The notes under the pieces were generated by a model that worked only from the letters and a program-made list of their open reading frames with translations, did not search any database and was not told where the DNA came from. Shown one piece after another: positions 26,682-36,174 of a stretch of DNA of 64,000 nucleotides; position 1 is the stretch's first letter, and the number at the start of each line of letters is the position of its first letter. Origin of the DNA: Cyanobium sp. M30B3 (GTDB lineage: Bacteria; Cyanobacteriota; Cyanobacteriia; PCC-6307; Cyanobiaceae); the NCBI GenBank assembly GCA_018399015.1, contig CP073761.1, forward strand, positions 2,480,001 to 2,544,000, in the 5' to 3' direction. A program made the translations under genes and the position numbers.

Positions 26682-26724
26682 GCCCGCTAATGAAGCCATG
26701 AAGATCCTGGGTTCATTAGCGGGC
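26682..26724 (+). repeat. Perfect 13-bp inverted repeat around a start codon
   Basis: GCCCGCTAATGAA at 26682-26694 and its exact reverse complement at 26712-26724 enclose a 17-base loop containing the ATG at 26698. A second near-perfect palindrome (GGGCGGCCCGCCC) overlaps the left arm at 26672-26684. Confidence 0.85.
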
Positions 26725-28236
26725 AGGCGGCAGTCGCTATCGAAAACGGGGGCGAGGCCTGCCGCGGCCTGGGTGGATCATCGCGGCCGCAGCCTTTACG
26801 CCACCTGGCTGGATGGCGGCGGCCGAGCCGGTGCCCCGTCGTCAGTGCCGAGACCGATCCTGCAAGGTGGTGAGCGGGCTTTTGTGGAGCCCGTGATTCA
26901 GGTGCTGTCACGGCGGGTGATCGCCATCGCCTGGACGGATGAGTCCGGTCGCCTTCCACTGGCGCGGCTTGCCAGCTTCAGCCTGGGACCAGGGGGGAAG
27001 GGCGTCCTGCTCAAGAGCACCGGTGGACTCCCTGGCCAGGACGACGTCGCACTGACCAGGACTTCAGGCGGGGACCTGGTGTTGGCCAGCAGCCGCAGCG
27101 ATGGACAGTCCACCGCGCTGCTGGTGCAACGGTTCAGCCGGGGTGATTTGCGCCCCAGGAGCCGGGTGGTGATCAGCGGAGCCAATCCCATCGATCCGCA
27201 TCTGGCCGGAGTGTCGGCGGGCAGGGCCGATGCGGCACTGCTCTACAGAGATGACAGCGGCATCGCCCTGGCAACACTGGACACGGGCAGGGGACAGCTG
27301 ATCAGGACCCTGCGGCTGAGTGGTCAGTCCGGGGCCAAGGGGCCGGCGCTGGCCTCCGATGGTGCCCGCCGGCTGGTGGCGGCATGGGCGGTGCGGAACC
27401 CGGGCAGTGGCGAGGACGTGCAGCTGCAGACCATCAATGCCGAAACCGGCTCGCGCAGCTCCATCCACCAGCCCCACGCCGATGCGGCGGGGGATCAACG
27501 CGATCCGATGGTGGCCCTGTCCCCCCGCGGCTGGATCCGCACCACCTGGCGCGACAACAGCCCCTCTTCCGTACAGATCAGCAGCGGCCTCAGCCAGCTG
27601 GGTCAGGATGGGCAATGGAGACGCGGGGCTCAGTTCAGAACGGTTCCCGGGGTTCGATCTCAGGATCCCGATGTGATCACCCGCTCGGATGATGGCTCGG
27701 CGATTCTCAGCTGGACCGAAGGACGAGGCAGGAATCAGCGCGTGGCAGTGGCGGCGTTTCGGGATCGGCAGTTTGGCACTGATCGCAGGTCCCAGGATCC
27801 AGCTCTCCCAGGCGATAGGCCGCGCAATCGCATCGTGGCAACGCTGCAGCGGGATGAGCTGATCGGCACAACAGCAACGGATACTTTTGTGTTTCCCACC
27901 CGCAGCCATTCCCTGCTGCAACGTTACGACACAATCTTAAATTATAAGCGTGATGATGTGATTGATGATCATCATGCCCGCAAGAATGTCACCGTGGATC
28001 CGATCACCCGCTCGGCAGGCTCGATCCGCTCGCTCACTCCAAGGGAGCTGAATAAGGTGTCTCAGTCGCGCTTCGGTTACAGCATGTTTGGCGCCGTGGC
28101 TTTCACTGTGAAAGGGCAGCCAGGCACCTGGCTGGCGATCAATGATCGCCGCGATGGCTTCCAGGCCAACAGCGACCCGATCCTTCACCTGGCGGATTAC
28201 AGCGTGTCGCGGACATCGCCGATTACGATCATCTGA
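26698..28236 (+). CDS. Large surface protein with bluetail/RTX-like C-terminus
   Basis: A 512-residue protein lacking an obvious signal peptide. Residues 20-350 form repeating beta-strand units resembling a propeller (for example LVLASSRSDGQSTALLVQRF and RRLVAAWAVRNPGSG). The C-terminal 130 residues contain RDELIGTTATDTFVFPT, then YDTILNYKRDDVIDDHHA, and the end pattern GTWLAINDRRDGFQANSD, as seen in cyanobacterial bluetail-type surface proteins, probably secreted by a type I system and calcium-dependent. The start is inside an inverted repeat that could mask the ribosome site. The family label is by resemblance. Confidence 0.65.
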   Translation: MKILGSLAGRRQSLSKTGARPAAAWVDHRGRSLYATWLDGGGRAGAPSSVPRPILQGGERAFVEPVIQVLSRRVIAIAWTDESGRLPLARLASFSLGPGGKGVLLKSTGGLPGQDDVALTRTSGGDLVLASSRSDGQSTALLVQRFSRGDLRPRSRVVISGANPIDPHLAGVSAGRADAALLYRDDSGIALATLDTGRGQLIRTLRLSGQSGAKGPALASDGARRLVAAWAVRNPGSGEDVQLQTINAETGSRSSIHQPHADAAGDQRDPMVALSPRGWIRTTWRDNSPSSVQISSGLSQLGQDGQWRRGAQFRTVPGVRSQDPDVITRSDDGSAILSWTEGRGRNQRVAVAAFRDRQFGTDRRSQDPALPGDRPRNRIVATLQRDELIGTTATDTFVFPTRSHSLLQRYDTILNYKRDDVIDDHHARKNVTVDPITRSAGSIRSLTPRELNKVSQSRFGYSMFGAVAFTVKGQPGTWLAINDRRDGFQANSDPILHLADYSVSRTSPITII

Positions 28237-28297
28237 CGACATCCAAACAACGTCCACTGCCCAATTAACCTGCGGCCAACGTTGCTCCTTTGAATCC

Positions 28298-28543
28298 ATG
28301 GAGATCAACCGACCGAGCAGCCCCGAGCTCACCCCCGAGCAGCAGGCGGCCTTAGAGCACTTCCGCCAGCGGGTGCACGAGCTGAGCCTCCATGGCGGCC
28401 TCACGCCCGACACGGTGCGCAACGTGGTGCGCGCCATGCGCGAGCACCCCCAATTCAGCCGCGAGATCCTGCAGGTGCTGGTGGACGAGTCGAGCGCCCT
28501 GCGGGAGGCGGCACCGGGGGTGTCGCTGCTGGATCTGGAGTAG
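28298..28543 (+). CDS. Small conserved-type protein of unknown function
   Basis: An 81-residue acidic, helical protein starting MEINRPSSPELTPEQQAA. No domain recognised. Composition and codon use match neighbours. It converges on serS with 15 bases between the stops. Confidence 0.65.
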   Translation: MEINRPSSPELTPEQQAALEHFRQRVHELSLHGGLTPDTVRNVVRAMREHPQFSREILQVLVDESSALREAAPGVSLLDLE

Positions 28544-28558
28544 GGCGGGGCCCCGCCG

Positions 28559-29842
28559 TCAGCGCCCGGCGATCGTGTCGCCGCCGAAGTAGGGGGCCAG
28601 GGCGGCGGGCAGGCGCACGGAGCCGTCGGCCTGCTGGCCGTTTTCGAGCAGGGCGGCCATGGTGCGGCCCACGGCCAGGCCGGAGCCATTGAGGGTGTGC
28701 ACCAGCTGGGTGCCCTTGCTGTCGGGGTGTTTGCAGCGGATGGCGGCGCGGCGGGCCTGGAAGTCGCCGCACACCGAGCAGCTGGAGATCTCGCGGTAGG
28801 CGCCGGCGCCCGGCAGCCACACCTCCAGATCAAAGGTGCGGGCGGCGGAGAAGCCGAGATCACCCGTGCACAGCTCGATGCGCCGGTAGGGCAGCTCCAG
28901 GGTTTCCAGGATCCCCTCTGCGTGGCGAGTGATCTGCTCGTGGGCCTCGGCCGACTGCTCCGGCAGGCAGAACCAGTAGAGCTCCACCTTGTTGAACTGG
29001 TGCAGGCGGATCAGGCCGCGGGTGTCGCGGCCGTAGGAGCCGGCCTCGCGGCGGAAGCAGGGGGTGTAGGCGCAGTAGCGCAGGGGCAGCTGCTCGGCGG
29101 CCAGCACCTCGTCGCGGTGCAGGGAGGTGAGCGGCACCTCGGCGGTGGGGGTGAGCCAGAGGTCGTCTTCGGCGCAGCGGAAGCTCTCCTCGGCGAACTT
29201 GGGCAGCTGGCCCGAGCCGGTGAGGCTGGCCGAGTTCACCAGGATCGGCGGCAGCACCTCGGTGTAACCGCGGGCGGTGTGGCGGTCGAGCATGAAGCTG
29301 ATCAGGGCCCGCTCCAGGCGGGCGCCGGCGCCCATCAGGGTGATGAAGCGGCTCTGGGCGATGCGCACCGAGCGCTCCGTCTCCCACAGCCCCAGCCGCT
29401 CGCCGATCTGCCAGTGCTCCTCCAGTCCGGCCTCCTGGCGCGGCGTGCCCCAGCGCTTCACCTCCACGTTGTCGGCCTCGCTACTGCCCTCGGGCACCTC
29501 GGGGCCGGGCAGGTTGGGCAGGGCGATCAGGGCGTCGCGCAGCTGGTGCTCCAGGGCCTTCTCCTGCTCCTCGATGCCGGCCACCTCCTGCTTGATGGCA
29601 TTGCCGCGCTGGCGCAGCGCCAGCACCTCCGGCCCCTTGGGATCGGCGCCGCCCTGGATCAGCTGGCCCACCTGCTTGCCGATCTGGTTGCCCTCCGCCT
29701 GCAGCTGGCTGCGCTGGTCCTGCAGGTCGCGCTCCAGCCGGGCGATCGCCTGCAGGCCGGTGAGGTCGATCGTGAGGCCGCGGCGGGCCAGCTGGCTGGC
29801 GATGTGGTCGGGATTGTCGCGCAGCAGGCGCTGGTCGAGCAC
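28559..29842 (-). CDS. serS: Seryl-tRNA synthetase
   Basis: Class II aminoacyl-tRNA synthetase charging tRNA-Ser and tRNA-Sec. The N-terminal coiled-coil arm (about residues 25-100) binds tRNA. Motif 2 is CFRREAGSYGRDTRGLIRLH, and motif 3 ends NGSGLAVGRTMAALLEN. Length (427) is typical. The start is GTG 29842. No tRNA-Ser is found near it. Confidence 0.96.
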   Translation of the reverse strand: MLDQRLLRDNPDHIASQLARRGLTIDLTGLQAIARLERDLQDQRSQLQAEGNQIGKQVGQLIQGGADPKGPEVLALRQRGNAIKQEVAGIEEQEKALEHQLRDALIALPNLPGPEVPEGSSEADNVEVKRWGTPRQEAGLEEHWQIGERLGLWETERSVRIAQSRFITLMGAGARLERALISFMLDRHTARGYTEVLPPILVNSASLTGSGQLPKFAEESFRCAEDDLWLTPTAEVPLTSLHRDEVLAAEQLPLRYCAYTPCFRREAGSYGRDTRGLIRLHQFNKVELYWFCLPEQSAEAHEQITRHAEGILETLELPYRRIELCTGDLGFSAARTFDLEVWLPGAGAYREISSCSVCGDFQARRAAIRCKHPDSKGTQLVHTLNGSGLAVGRTMAALLENGQQADGSVRLPAALAPYFGGDTIAGR

Positions 29843-29941
29843 GGGGCGGGGGCGGCTGGGACGAGCCTAAAAGCCAGCGATGGAGCCCTCCGTTGCGGCG
29901 ATGCGCTGCACGCATAAGGTGAGTGAAGCACTGGGGTGCCG

Positions 29942-32047
29942 ATGGGCCGATCGGGGCAGAACAGGAGTGCGGGCCGGCAGGCCGGGCAGGACGGCTTCTC
30001 CCTGCCGATCGCGGTGGTGGCTGGCCTGCTGCTGCTGATCGGCCTGGCTGCCCTGGGGGCGCGCAGCACCCAGGGGTTTCTGGCCACTGCGTTTCAGGGA
30101 GTGAACCGGGAGGCCCGCGACGTGGCCGAGAGCGCCATCACCGACTTCGCCGTGACGCTCAACCGGGAGGAGAACCGCTGGCTGCTGGTGGCCGGCAACA
30201 ACGAGCTCGGCCAGTGGAGCTCGAACAGCGAGCACCGCAACCTGTGCACGGGCGAGTTTGAAAATGGCAAATATGAGCCGAATACGGCGGTGGCCACCAG
30301 CGCCAGCCGCTTCATGCGCAGTGACAGCTGGCAGAACCTGATCAGTGGCGACAGCAGTCGTCAGTTCCTGGTGGAAGACGTGCTCTACCGCTATGAGCAT
30401 CAGGGCCAAAGGGTTCCATATAACAGCGATACGCCTGACCAAAATATCGAGATCAGGGATGAAAATGGAAACCCCATTCTATCTGTGCGAGAGGTCGCTC
30501 TCCATGGCGGCACCCGCACCCTGTTGCGGGTGACGATCCAGGGGCGGGTGCAGCGCAACGGCCAGTCCAGCCAGGCGCGGGTGACCCGGGAATTCGAGGT
30601 GGTGCCCAAGTGCTGCCGGCGCTCCTTCGGCAAGCACTCCGGTCTGGGGGTGGGGGAGTCGGATCCAGCCTGGGGAACAGACCCGGTGGACGAATGCCCC
30701 CTGGCCCTCGATGACGGCGTGGGCCGCGGCATCATTGGCAGCCTCCATGGCGGTGGGCCCAGTGGCAGCAACAACACCCTCGACATCGCCGATGAGCAGA
30801 ACACCCTGATCACCCGGGCCCTCTGCTGGAGCGGCAACCTCACGGGCAGTTCCGATCTGAACGGCACCCCCAACCCCGCTTGCCTGAATGGCACCCAGGC
30901 CCTGGGCAAGGCCTCCAAGAGCAAGCCGGGCATCACGTTTGTGCCGAGGCCCTTCGATCTGGAGCTACCGCGGCCACGCTTTGGTGATGCTCCCGGTACC
31001 GGCAGTGGTCCCGATGGCGGCTGGATCGCCCAACAGAGTGGCGTGACCACAGCGGCTGAGGTGGCAAGCGCCTACCCGGGAGCCACCTTCGGCAACTGGG
31101 TCACCACCAATGCGGGCAAGATCTGGCTGAAAACGTTTACGGGCTGGAGGCTGTTTGACACGAAGCTGGAGACCACGCCCGCTTTCAACAGCTGTAGCGG
31201 TGCTGTGACGGACATCGGCTTCTGCCGCAGTGAGCCATTCTTTGGCAGCGGCCCCTATCCGAAGGCCGACACGGACCCAGTGAATCAGCCGTTCAACCAG
31301 TGGGCCACGGCCTTCCCGCAGCCCACTCTCACGATCTCGGGAGACACCAGCATCTATCTCGATCCGGCCGATCTGAGGATGAAGCGCAAGACAGGATCCA
31401 CGGTGACCACGATGGACAACTGCATCGTGACCAAGGACCCTGCCGCAGCCTACGCCGTGGCCGACTGCCGCTTCCGGGACATCGCCTCCGGCAATCAGAC
31501 GCTCACGGTGGATACCACCTACGCGATGATCAATTTTCACTTCGATGATGCCGCCTATGCTGGCAAGTACATGGGTGGCAACGGCAACACCACAATCCGC
31601 CGGGCGCACTGCAGCCGCACTGGATACACCCCGGGCAGTTGCAATGATCTGGTGACCTGGAGTGAGTTCCAGCAGAAGTGCAACCCGGCTGCTGGATCGG
31701 CCGCGGATCCCAACTGCGCAACCCGCAACGACTCCTACGATCATTCCGAGTTGTTCAACGCCTATGCGTTCGGGGCGGGTTCCTTCGATCTGCGCGGCAA
31801 TGCCTCCACCGTGGGCATGAACATCTATGCCCCAAGGGCCTCGGTGGAGTTGCGCGGTGGAGGCAACGCCAACCCTAACTTCATGGGCCGAATGTGGACG
31901 AATAATATCTACATCAACGGCAACAGCAAGGTGCGCACGCCCCGGAGCCTGCCTTCTTTCTGCGCGAACCACCGCTGCCCGCCGCCGGCGAAGATCCCGC
32001 TCTACGACATGATCGCCCGGAGCTTCAGCCATGCGTCCGGCTTCTAG
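29942..32047 (+). CDS. PilX-like minor pilus protein with large C-terminal domain (module 1)
   Basis: About 701 residues. After a basic leader, GFSLPIAVVAGLLLLIGL forms a pilin-like hydrophobic helix following a glycine, though position 5 is not glutamate. A PilX-like helix follows (REARDVAESAITDFAVTLNR). The long remainder is Gly/Asn/Thr-rich with cysteines and probably beta-structured, ending in a region with RGNASTVGMNIYAPRASVEL. It heads a four-gene pseudopilin module whose frames overlap, and resembles the gene at 47358 in its N-terminal helix. GTG 29936 is an alternative start. Probable role: tip-associated adhesive or priming subunit of a type IV pilus. Confidence 0.65.
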   Translation: MGRSGQNRSAGRQAGQDGFSLPIAVVAGLLLLIGLAALGARSTQGFLATAFQGVNREARDVAESAITDFAVTLNREENRWLLVAGNNELGQWSSNSEHRNLCTGEFENGKYEPNTAVATSASRFMRSDSWQNLISGDSSRQFLVEDVLYRYEHQGQRVPYNSDTPDQNIEIRDENGNPILSVREVALHGGTRTLLRVTIQGRVQRNGQSSQARVTREFEVVPKCCRRSFGKHSGLGVGESDPAWGTDPVDECPLALDDGVGRGIIGSLHGGGPSGSNNTLDIADEQNTLITRALCWSGNLTGSSDLNGTPNPACLNGTQALGKASKSKPGITFVPRPFDLELPRPRFGDAPGTGSGPDGGWIAQQSGVTTAAEVASAYPGATFGNWVTTNAGKIWLKTFTGWRLFDTKLETTPAFNSCSGAVTDIGFCRSEPFFGSGPYPKADTDPVNQPFNQWATAFPQPTLTISGDTSIYLDPADLRMKRKTGSTVTTMDNCIVTKDPAAAYAVADCRFRDIASGNQTLTVDTTYAMINFHFDDAAYAGKYMGGNGNTTIRRAHCSRTGYTPGSCNDLVTWSEFQQKCNPAAGSAADPNCATRNDSYDHSELFNAYAFGAGSFDLRGNASTVGMNIYAPRASVELRGGGNANPNFMGRMWTNNIYINGNSKVRTPRSLPSFCANHRCPPPAKIPLYDMIARSFSHASGF

Positions 32048-32651
32048 GCGACCACAGCGCCCTGCCGTCACGCCGGCCAATGCAGGCTTCAGCCTCACGC
32101 CGGCCACAGCTGGCTTCAGCCTCACTGAGGCGCTGGTGGCGGCGGTGGTGCTCGGCATCGCCCTGGTGGGATCCAGCGGCGCCCTGCGCGGCATCACCGA
32201 CCTACTCGGCCGCAGCGCCCAGGTGAACGCCATGAACCTGGCGATCGACAATGACATCTCCGAGATCAAGCGGCTGGCCAGCCTCTACACCGCCTGCCTG
32301 GTGCCCACCGGCAGCATTCCGGTGGGCGCGAATGCCGGCTGCGGACAGGGCCTCAGTCCCGACCAGTCTGCTTATTTCTTTCCGGTGGACCCGGGCATCA
32401 ATGAGGCCAACATCACCGCTTTCTTCGCCGCCTGCAATGCCGCCAGTGCCGGCAGCCACATCACCCAGGGGTTCATCACGGCGATCGGCCAGCTGCCGGC
32501 GGTGGGGGCCGGCGTGAGCCGCAGCAGCGTGGCGCGGGAGGCGCCCGCCGATCCGAAGAATCACAATGTGATCGTGCGCTACACAGCTCCCAACAGCCCC
32601 ATGCAGCGGATGATCAAGGTGGCGCCGGTGGTGTCGGCCTGGTGCAACTGA
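32031..32651 (+). CDS. PilV-like type IV pseudopilin (module 1)
   Basis: A 206-residue prepilin with the processing motif AGFSLTEALVAAVVLGIALV. The preceding leader contains a duplicated AGFSLT stretch about 11 residues earlier, so two potential peptidase sites occur. The globular part carries few cysteines. The start overlaps the upstream gene by 17 bases and the stop overlaps the next start (TGATG). Expected to be cleaved by PilD and inserted in the inner membrane before incorporation in the pilus. Confidence 0.8.
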   Translation: MRPASRRPQRPAVTPANAGFSLTPATAGFSLTEALVAAVVLGIALVGSSGALRGITDLLGRSAQVNAMNLAIDNDISEIKRLASLYTACLVPTGSIPVGANAGCGQGLSPDQSAYFFPVDPGINEANITAFFAACNAASAGSHITQGFITAIGQLPAVGAGVSRSSVAREAPADPKNHNVIVRYTAPNSPMQRMIKVAPVVSAWCN

Positions 32652-33235
32652 TGGGTGGCGTGAAAGGGCCGGAGCAGGGCTTCACCCTGGTGGAGGAGCT
32701 GGTGATCGTGGCCGTGATCGGCATCCTGGCGGCGATTGCGGTGCCTTCGTTTCTGTTCGCCTTGCGGCGGGAGCGGGTGAATGCCCTGGCCTTCCACACC
32801 GCCGGCTGGCTGGAGGAAATCCGCTCGATTGCGGCCCGGGAGGTGAATCCCGATGCGGAAGCGGGTGGCTGCGCGATCGTGATTGAAGCCAATCAGACCA
32901 ACGCCCGTGCCGGCGATGTGATTGCCAGCCTGAGTGGTTGCACGGGCCGCGATCAGCAGCTGCGGGTGCCGGATACCTGGGGCGGCAGGTTCCAGATCGC
33001 GCACAACATCGGTGGTGGGGCCAGCAGCTTCACCCTGTTCTTCACGCCGCGGGGGATGTGGTCGTCAGACTCGGTGGTCGATCTGCGCACCGACCTGGAG
33101 ATCCGCATCGCCCCGGCCGATGGGGCTGGCCCCCGGCGCTGCGTGCGCCTCTCCAGCATCCTGGGTTCGATCGACATCGGCTCGGCCAGTGGCGGCGGTG
33201 TGGCCAGCGGCTGTGACAACTATGCCCGGATCTAG
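32651..33235 (+). CDS. FimT/GspH-like pseudopilin (module 1)
   Basis: A 194-residue prepilin starting MGGVKGPEQGFTLVEELV: short leader, glycine at -1, glutamate at +5, then the hydrophobic helix IVAVIGILAAIAVPSFLFAL. The globular domain resembles GspH (start of helix with LEEIRSIAAREV, later FTLFFTPRGMWSSD). The overlap with both neighbours shows tight coupling within the module. Confidence 0.82.
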   Translation: MGGVKGPEQGFTLVEELVIVAVIGILAAIAVPSFLFALRRERVNALAFHTAGWLEEIRSIAAREVNPDAEAGGCAIVIEANQTNARAGDVIASLSGCTGRDQQLRVPDTWGGRFQIAHNIGGGASSFTLFFTPRGMWSSDSVVDLRTDLEIRIAPADGAGPRRCVRLSSILGSIDIGSASGGGVASGCDNYARI

Positions 33236-33809
33236 GCACGGCCAGCGGGCGGATCGGGGCTTCACCCTGGTGGAGCTGCTGGTGGCGATGGTGGCCGGAG
33301 CGGCGGTGTTTGCGGCCGCCGGCTCAGTGCTGCTCTCCCACATCCGCAGCAGCTCCCAGCTGGAGCTGGCCCAGCGCCAGCGCGATAACGCCGCCCGGCT
33401 CGACTACCTGATCCAGGTGGAGGCCAGCGAGGCGGCGCTGGTGGAGCAGGGCCGGGTGCTGCCGGCCGGCTGTGATGGGGCTGGCCAGGCTTCGATCGCC
33501 GCCTTGCGGGTGCCGCGCGACAGCGGCAACTATCTCGACACCGTGGGCAATGTGTCGTTTATTTATTACTACAACCACGAAGGGGCCGTGCGCCGTTGCG
33601 GCCCGCCGGTGCAGCGCAACGGCGTGCTCAACCATGACCCGGAGCTCGGGCTGCACGATGGCGTGGCAGTGCGCAGTGCCCAGATCGAGCTGGTGAGCTG
33701 CCAGGGCCAGAGCACCAACACAAGCCAGCTGGTGTACCGGCTGGTGTACCCCAGCGGCTACCAGCCGGCCTGCTCGATCGCCCGCGCCCGCACGGTTTTC
33801 ATTCGCTGA
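33222..33809 (+). CDS. PilW-like pseudopilin (module 1)
   Basis: A 195-residue prepilin starting MPGSRHGQRADRGFTLVELL, followed by VAMVAGAAVFAAAGSVLL and the helix LELAQRQRDNAARLDYLIQVEASE. The latter resembles the corresponding helix of the PilW-like gene at 50119. Overlaps the previous gene by 14 bases. Its stop codon lies inside an 18-bp tandem duplication. Confidence 0.8.
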   Translation: MPGSRHGQRADRGFTLVELLVAMVAGAAVFAAAGSVLLSHIRSSSQLELAQRQRDNAARLDYLIQVEASEAALVEQGRVLPAGCDGAGQASIAALRVPRDSGNYLDTVGNVSFIYYYNHEGAVRRCGPPVQRNGVLNHDPELGLHDGVAVRSAQIELVSCQGQSTNTSQLVYRLVYPSGYQPACSIARARTVFIR

Positions 33810-33828
33810 TCGGTTTTCATTCGCTGAT
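33793..33828. repeat. 18-bp tandem duplication over a stop codon
   Basis: The unit cggttttcattcgctgat occurs twice without interruption. The first copy supplies the end of the PilW-like gene. Confidence 0.9.
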
Positions 33829-33834
33829 CAGGTC

Positions 33835-34110
33835 TCAGAGAACCTGCACCACTTCGGCCACCTCGGGGATGGCTTCGCGCAGCTTGCGCTCGATGCCCAT
33901 CTTCAGGGTCATGGTGCTGCTGGGGCAGGAGCCGCAGGCGCCCTGCAGGCGCACCTTCACGATCGGGCCATCGATCTCCACCACCTCCACGTTGCCGCCG
34001 TCGGCCATCAGGTAGGGGCGCAGCTCATCGAGGGTGCGCTCCACGTTCTCCAGGGTGAGGGCGGCGGTGTCGGTGCTGGCTGTGTCGGTGCTCGCAGTGT
34101 CGGTGCTCAT
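33835..34110 (-). CDS. NifU C-terminal-domain (Nfu) iron-sulfur scaffold protein
   Basis: A 91-residue Nfu-type protein carrying assembled Fe-S clusters to target proteins such as photosystem [31 protein letters not shown] and the cluster-binding [16 protein letters not shown] are diagnostic. The N-terminus has the near-perfect repeat STDTA three times. Cytoplasmic. Confidence 0.93.
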   Translation of the reverse strand: MSTDTASTDTASTDTAALTLENVERTLDELRPYLMADGGNVEVVEIDGPIVKVRLQGACGSCPSSTMTLKMGIERKLREAIPEVAEVVQVL

Positions 34111-34156
34111 GGCCGGCGTGGATTTCGCTGAGGAAAGGATCCTAGGCAGGCTGGCC

Positions 34157-34783
34157 TCAGGTGAGGTCGTAATGGGCGAAGAAGGCGGCTGGAGGGTCGG
34201 GCTGGCCCAACAGGCGCCAGCGGTTCATCAGTTCGTTGAGGTTGCTCTGGTATTTGCTGCGGTTGCCCAGCACCACGCGCACGTAGTACACGAGCCCCGG
34301 GATCACGCAGCAGAGCAGCAGGGCCAGGGTGATCAGACCCTCGCGGTTCTCCCTGGGCGGCACGGGAAAGCGGCGGCCGGTGCCGATCGCCCAGCTCAGG
34401 GCGCGCACCTCGGCCTTCTGCAGCCGCACCTTGCGCCGCTCCAGCGGCTGGCCCTTCTCGCTCCTGGGTTGCACCTTGGCCTCCACCATCAGTTGGCGGG
34501 CCAGCTCGCGGCGGAAGCTGAGCATCTCGCGGGCCTCGCGCAGGGACACCCGGGCGATCAGCGCGTCGTTCTCGTCGCGCAGGGTGTAGCTGTGGCGCCC
34601 CAGCACCGAGCGCTCGAAGGACGCCCGGTCGCCCTCGGCCAGGCTGCCCTGCTGGCGGGCACAGTCCTGGGCGGCGCCGAACAGCAGGCGCAGACCATCG
34701 GCGCGGTTGATGCGGCGGCGCTCCTCGCCGGGCTGCTCAGCAGGGGCCTGGTCAGGCCGAGCGGGATCGGGGGGGGGGCTCAT
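34157..34783 (-). CDS. Membrane protein of unknown family, paralogue A flanking pilins (module 2)
   Basis: A 208-residue protein: a soluble N-terminal 130 residues, then one or two hydrophobic helices ([19 protein letters not shown]) and a C-terminal helix ending [17 protein letters not shown]. It is clearly related to the 200-residue product at 36175-36777: they share [24 protein letters not shown] and WR-GQPDPP. The two genes bracket two pseudopilins on the same strand. Function unknown; a pilus assembly accessory role is inferred from position. Confidence 0.65.
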   Translation of the reverse strand: MSPPPDPARPDQAPAEQPGEERRRINRADGLRLLFGAAQDCARQQGSLAEGDRASFERSVLGRHSYTLRDENDALIARVSLREAREMLSFRRELARQLMVEAKVQPRSEKGQPLERRKVRLQKAEVRALSWAIGTGRRFPVPPRENREGLITLALLLCCVIPGLVYYVRVVLGNRSKYQSNLNELMNRWRLLGQPDPPAAFFAHYDLT

Positions 34784-34841
34784 CGCCGGGGCCTATCCGC
34801 AGCAGGCAACCTATGCATCCGGCGCATTATGCAGCAGGCCC

Positions 34842-35672
34842 TCAGCGCAGGGTCAGCTCCTGGTCGCTGAACACCAGCAGGTCGCCATTCACGATCACGG
34901 CGCCGGGGATGCCGCTCACCGTGCAGAGCGAGCGGTCGCAGGGTTCGGAGAGCGTGTAGCTGGCGCGGTCGTAGGGGAAGTGCACGATGTCGCGCTTGCT
35001 GGCGTCGCCGGCGATCTCGCCGCCGCTGGGGCGCCAGTGATTGGTGGTGTCGCTCTCCTCGCAGAGGCCGCTGCAGCCCGGGAAGCGATCGGCGGCGCCT
35101 GGGGCGGCGCTGGCCAGACGGGCGTTGATCGTGCTGGCGGGCAGGCCCCCGCTGCTGCTGTGGGGCTGGAGGGTGATCGCCACGCCGTTGCCGCTGACTG
35201 TGGCGCGGAAGCCGCCATCGGCGGCGAGCCGGTCGAGCACCACCGAGCGCAGGGGCGCGGCGCCGCTGATCGGGCCGGCATCGCCGTGGGGAGCGCCGCA
35301 GCGCAGCAGCTGGGCCGGGCCGCGCCAGCCGGCCTCGGGGCCCTGGAGCTCCAGCCCGTACACGATGCGCCAGGTGCCGGCGGCACCGTGCAGCACCAGG
35401 GGGTTGATCAGACCGGCGCAGGCCGCGGGCAGGTCGGCGGCCGTGGAGGAGAGGCGCTCGGCCAGGGCGATCTCCTGCTGCAGCAGCTGGCGGGCGTGGC
35501 GCTGTTCGGCCGTGTCGCGCAGCTGCTCGTTGCTGCTGGCGCGCTGCTGGCGCACCAGGGCCGCCCCGCCGCCGCCCAGCAGGGCCGCCAGCACGGCGCC
35601 GATCAGCAGCAGCTCCACCATGGTGAAGCCCGCAGTCGGGCGGAGGCATGGGCCGAGGGTTGGGCGGGCCAT
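34842..35672 (-). CDS. PilW-like pseudopilin (module 2)
   Basis: A 276-residue prepilin with TAGFTMVELLLIGAVLAALL, glutamate at +5, followed by the helix LLQQEIALAERLSS. Four cysteines (two pairs, near CSGLCEES and CDRSLC) may form disulfides. It sits between the FimT-like gene and paralogue A. Confidence 0.75.
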   Translation of the reverse strand: MARPTLGPCLRPTAGFTMVELLLIGAVLAALLGGGGAALVRQQRASSNEQLRDTAEQRHARQLLQQEIALAERLSSTAADLPAACAGLINPLVLHGAAGTWRIVYGLELQGPEAGWRGPAQLLRCGAPHGDAGPISGAAPLRSVVLDRLAADGGFRATVSGNGVAITLQPHSSSGGLPASTINARLASAAPGAADRFPGCSGLCEESDTTNHWRPSGGEIAGDASKRDIVHFPYDRASYTLSEPCDRSLCTVSGIPGAVIVNGDLLVFSDQELTLR

Positions 35673-35686
35673 GGTGTTCGGGCGGC

Positions 35687-36169
35687 TCAGCTGGTGTAGC
35701 GGCAGGGGCTGCCGGCGGCGGCGGCCTGGCCGATGCGCACCAGGGCGGAGGGCCGCTCCACGCTCAGGCAGGCCCGCGGCCCCAGCCCGGCCCGGGCCAG
35801 CACCAGCTCCTGCCGGGCGGGACCGCCGGTGAGCAGGCCGGTGGCGGAGAAGCGGAATGGGCTGGTGGGGCCTTCCAGGCGGATGCCCGCTGCCAGGTTG
35901 AGGGGCGCCAGGGGCGGATCGCCGCAGCCGCCAGAGGTGGGGCCCAGCTCACAGGGCTGGTTGCTGCGCAGGGCGGCGGCGCGGGCGGCCTCCAGCTGGT
36001 CGGCCAGGGCCACGGCGGCCTGGCGCAACTGCTGGCGGCGCTGCAGGGCCTGCAGCTGGGGTGCGCCCACGCCGATGGCGATGGCCAGCAGCACCAGCAG
36101 GATCATCAGCTCCGGCAGGGAGAAGCCGGAGGGTCCCGGCGAGTGCGGCAGGCGGCGGGGGCGCGGCAT
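35687..36169 (-). CDS. FimT/GspH-like pseudopilin (module 2)
   Basis: A 160-residue prepilin, ATG 36169. PSGFSLPELMILLVLLAIAI gives the cleavage glycine and glutamate +5. The GspH-type helix LADQLEAARAAALRSNQPCEL follows. Fourteen bases from the PilW-like gene and five after paralogue B. Confidence 0.8.
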   Translation of the reverse strand: MPRPRRLPHSPGPSGFSLPELMILLVLLAIAIGVGAPQLQALQRRQQLRQAAVALADQLEAARAAALRSNQPCELGPTSGGCGDPPLAPLNLAAGIRLEGPTSPFRFSATGLLTGGPARQELVLARAGLGPRACLSVERPSALVRIGQAAAAGSPCRYTS

Positions 36170-36174
36170 CGGGG

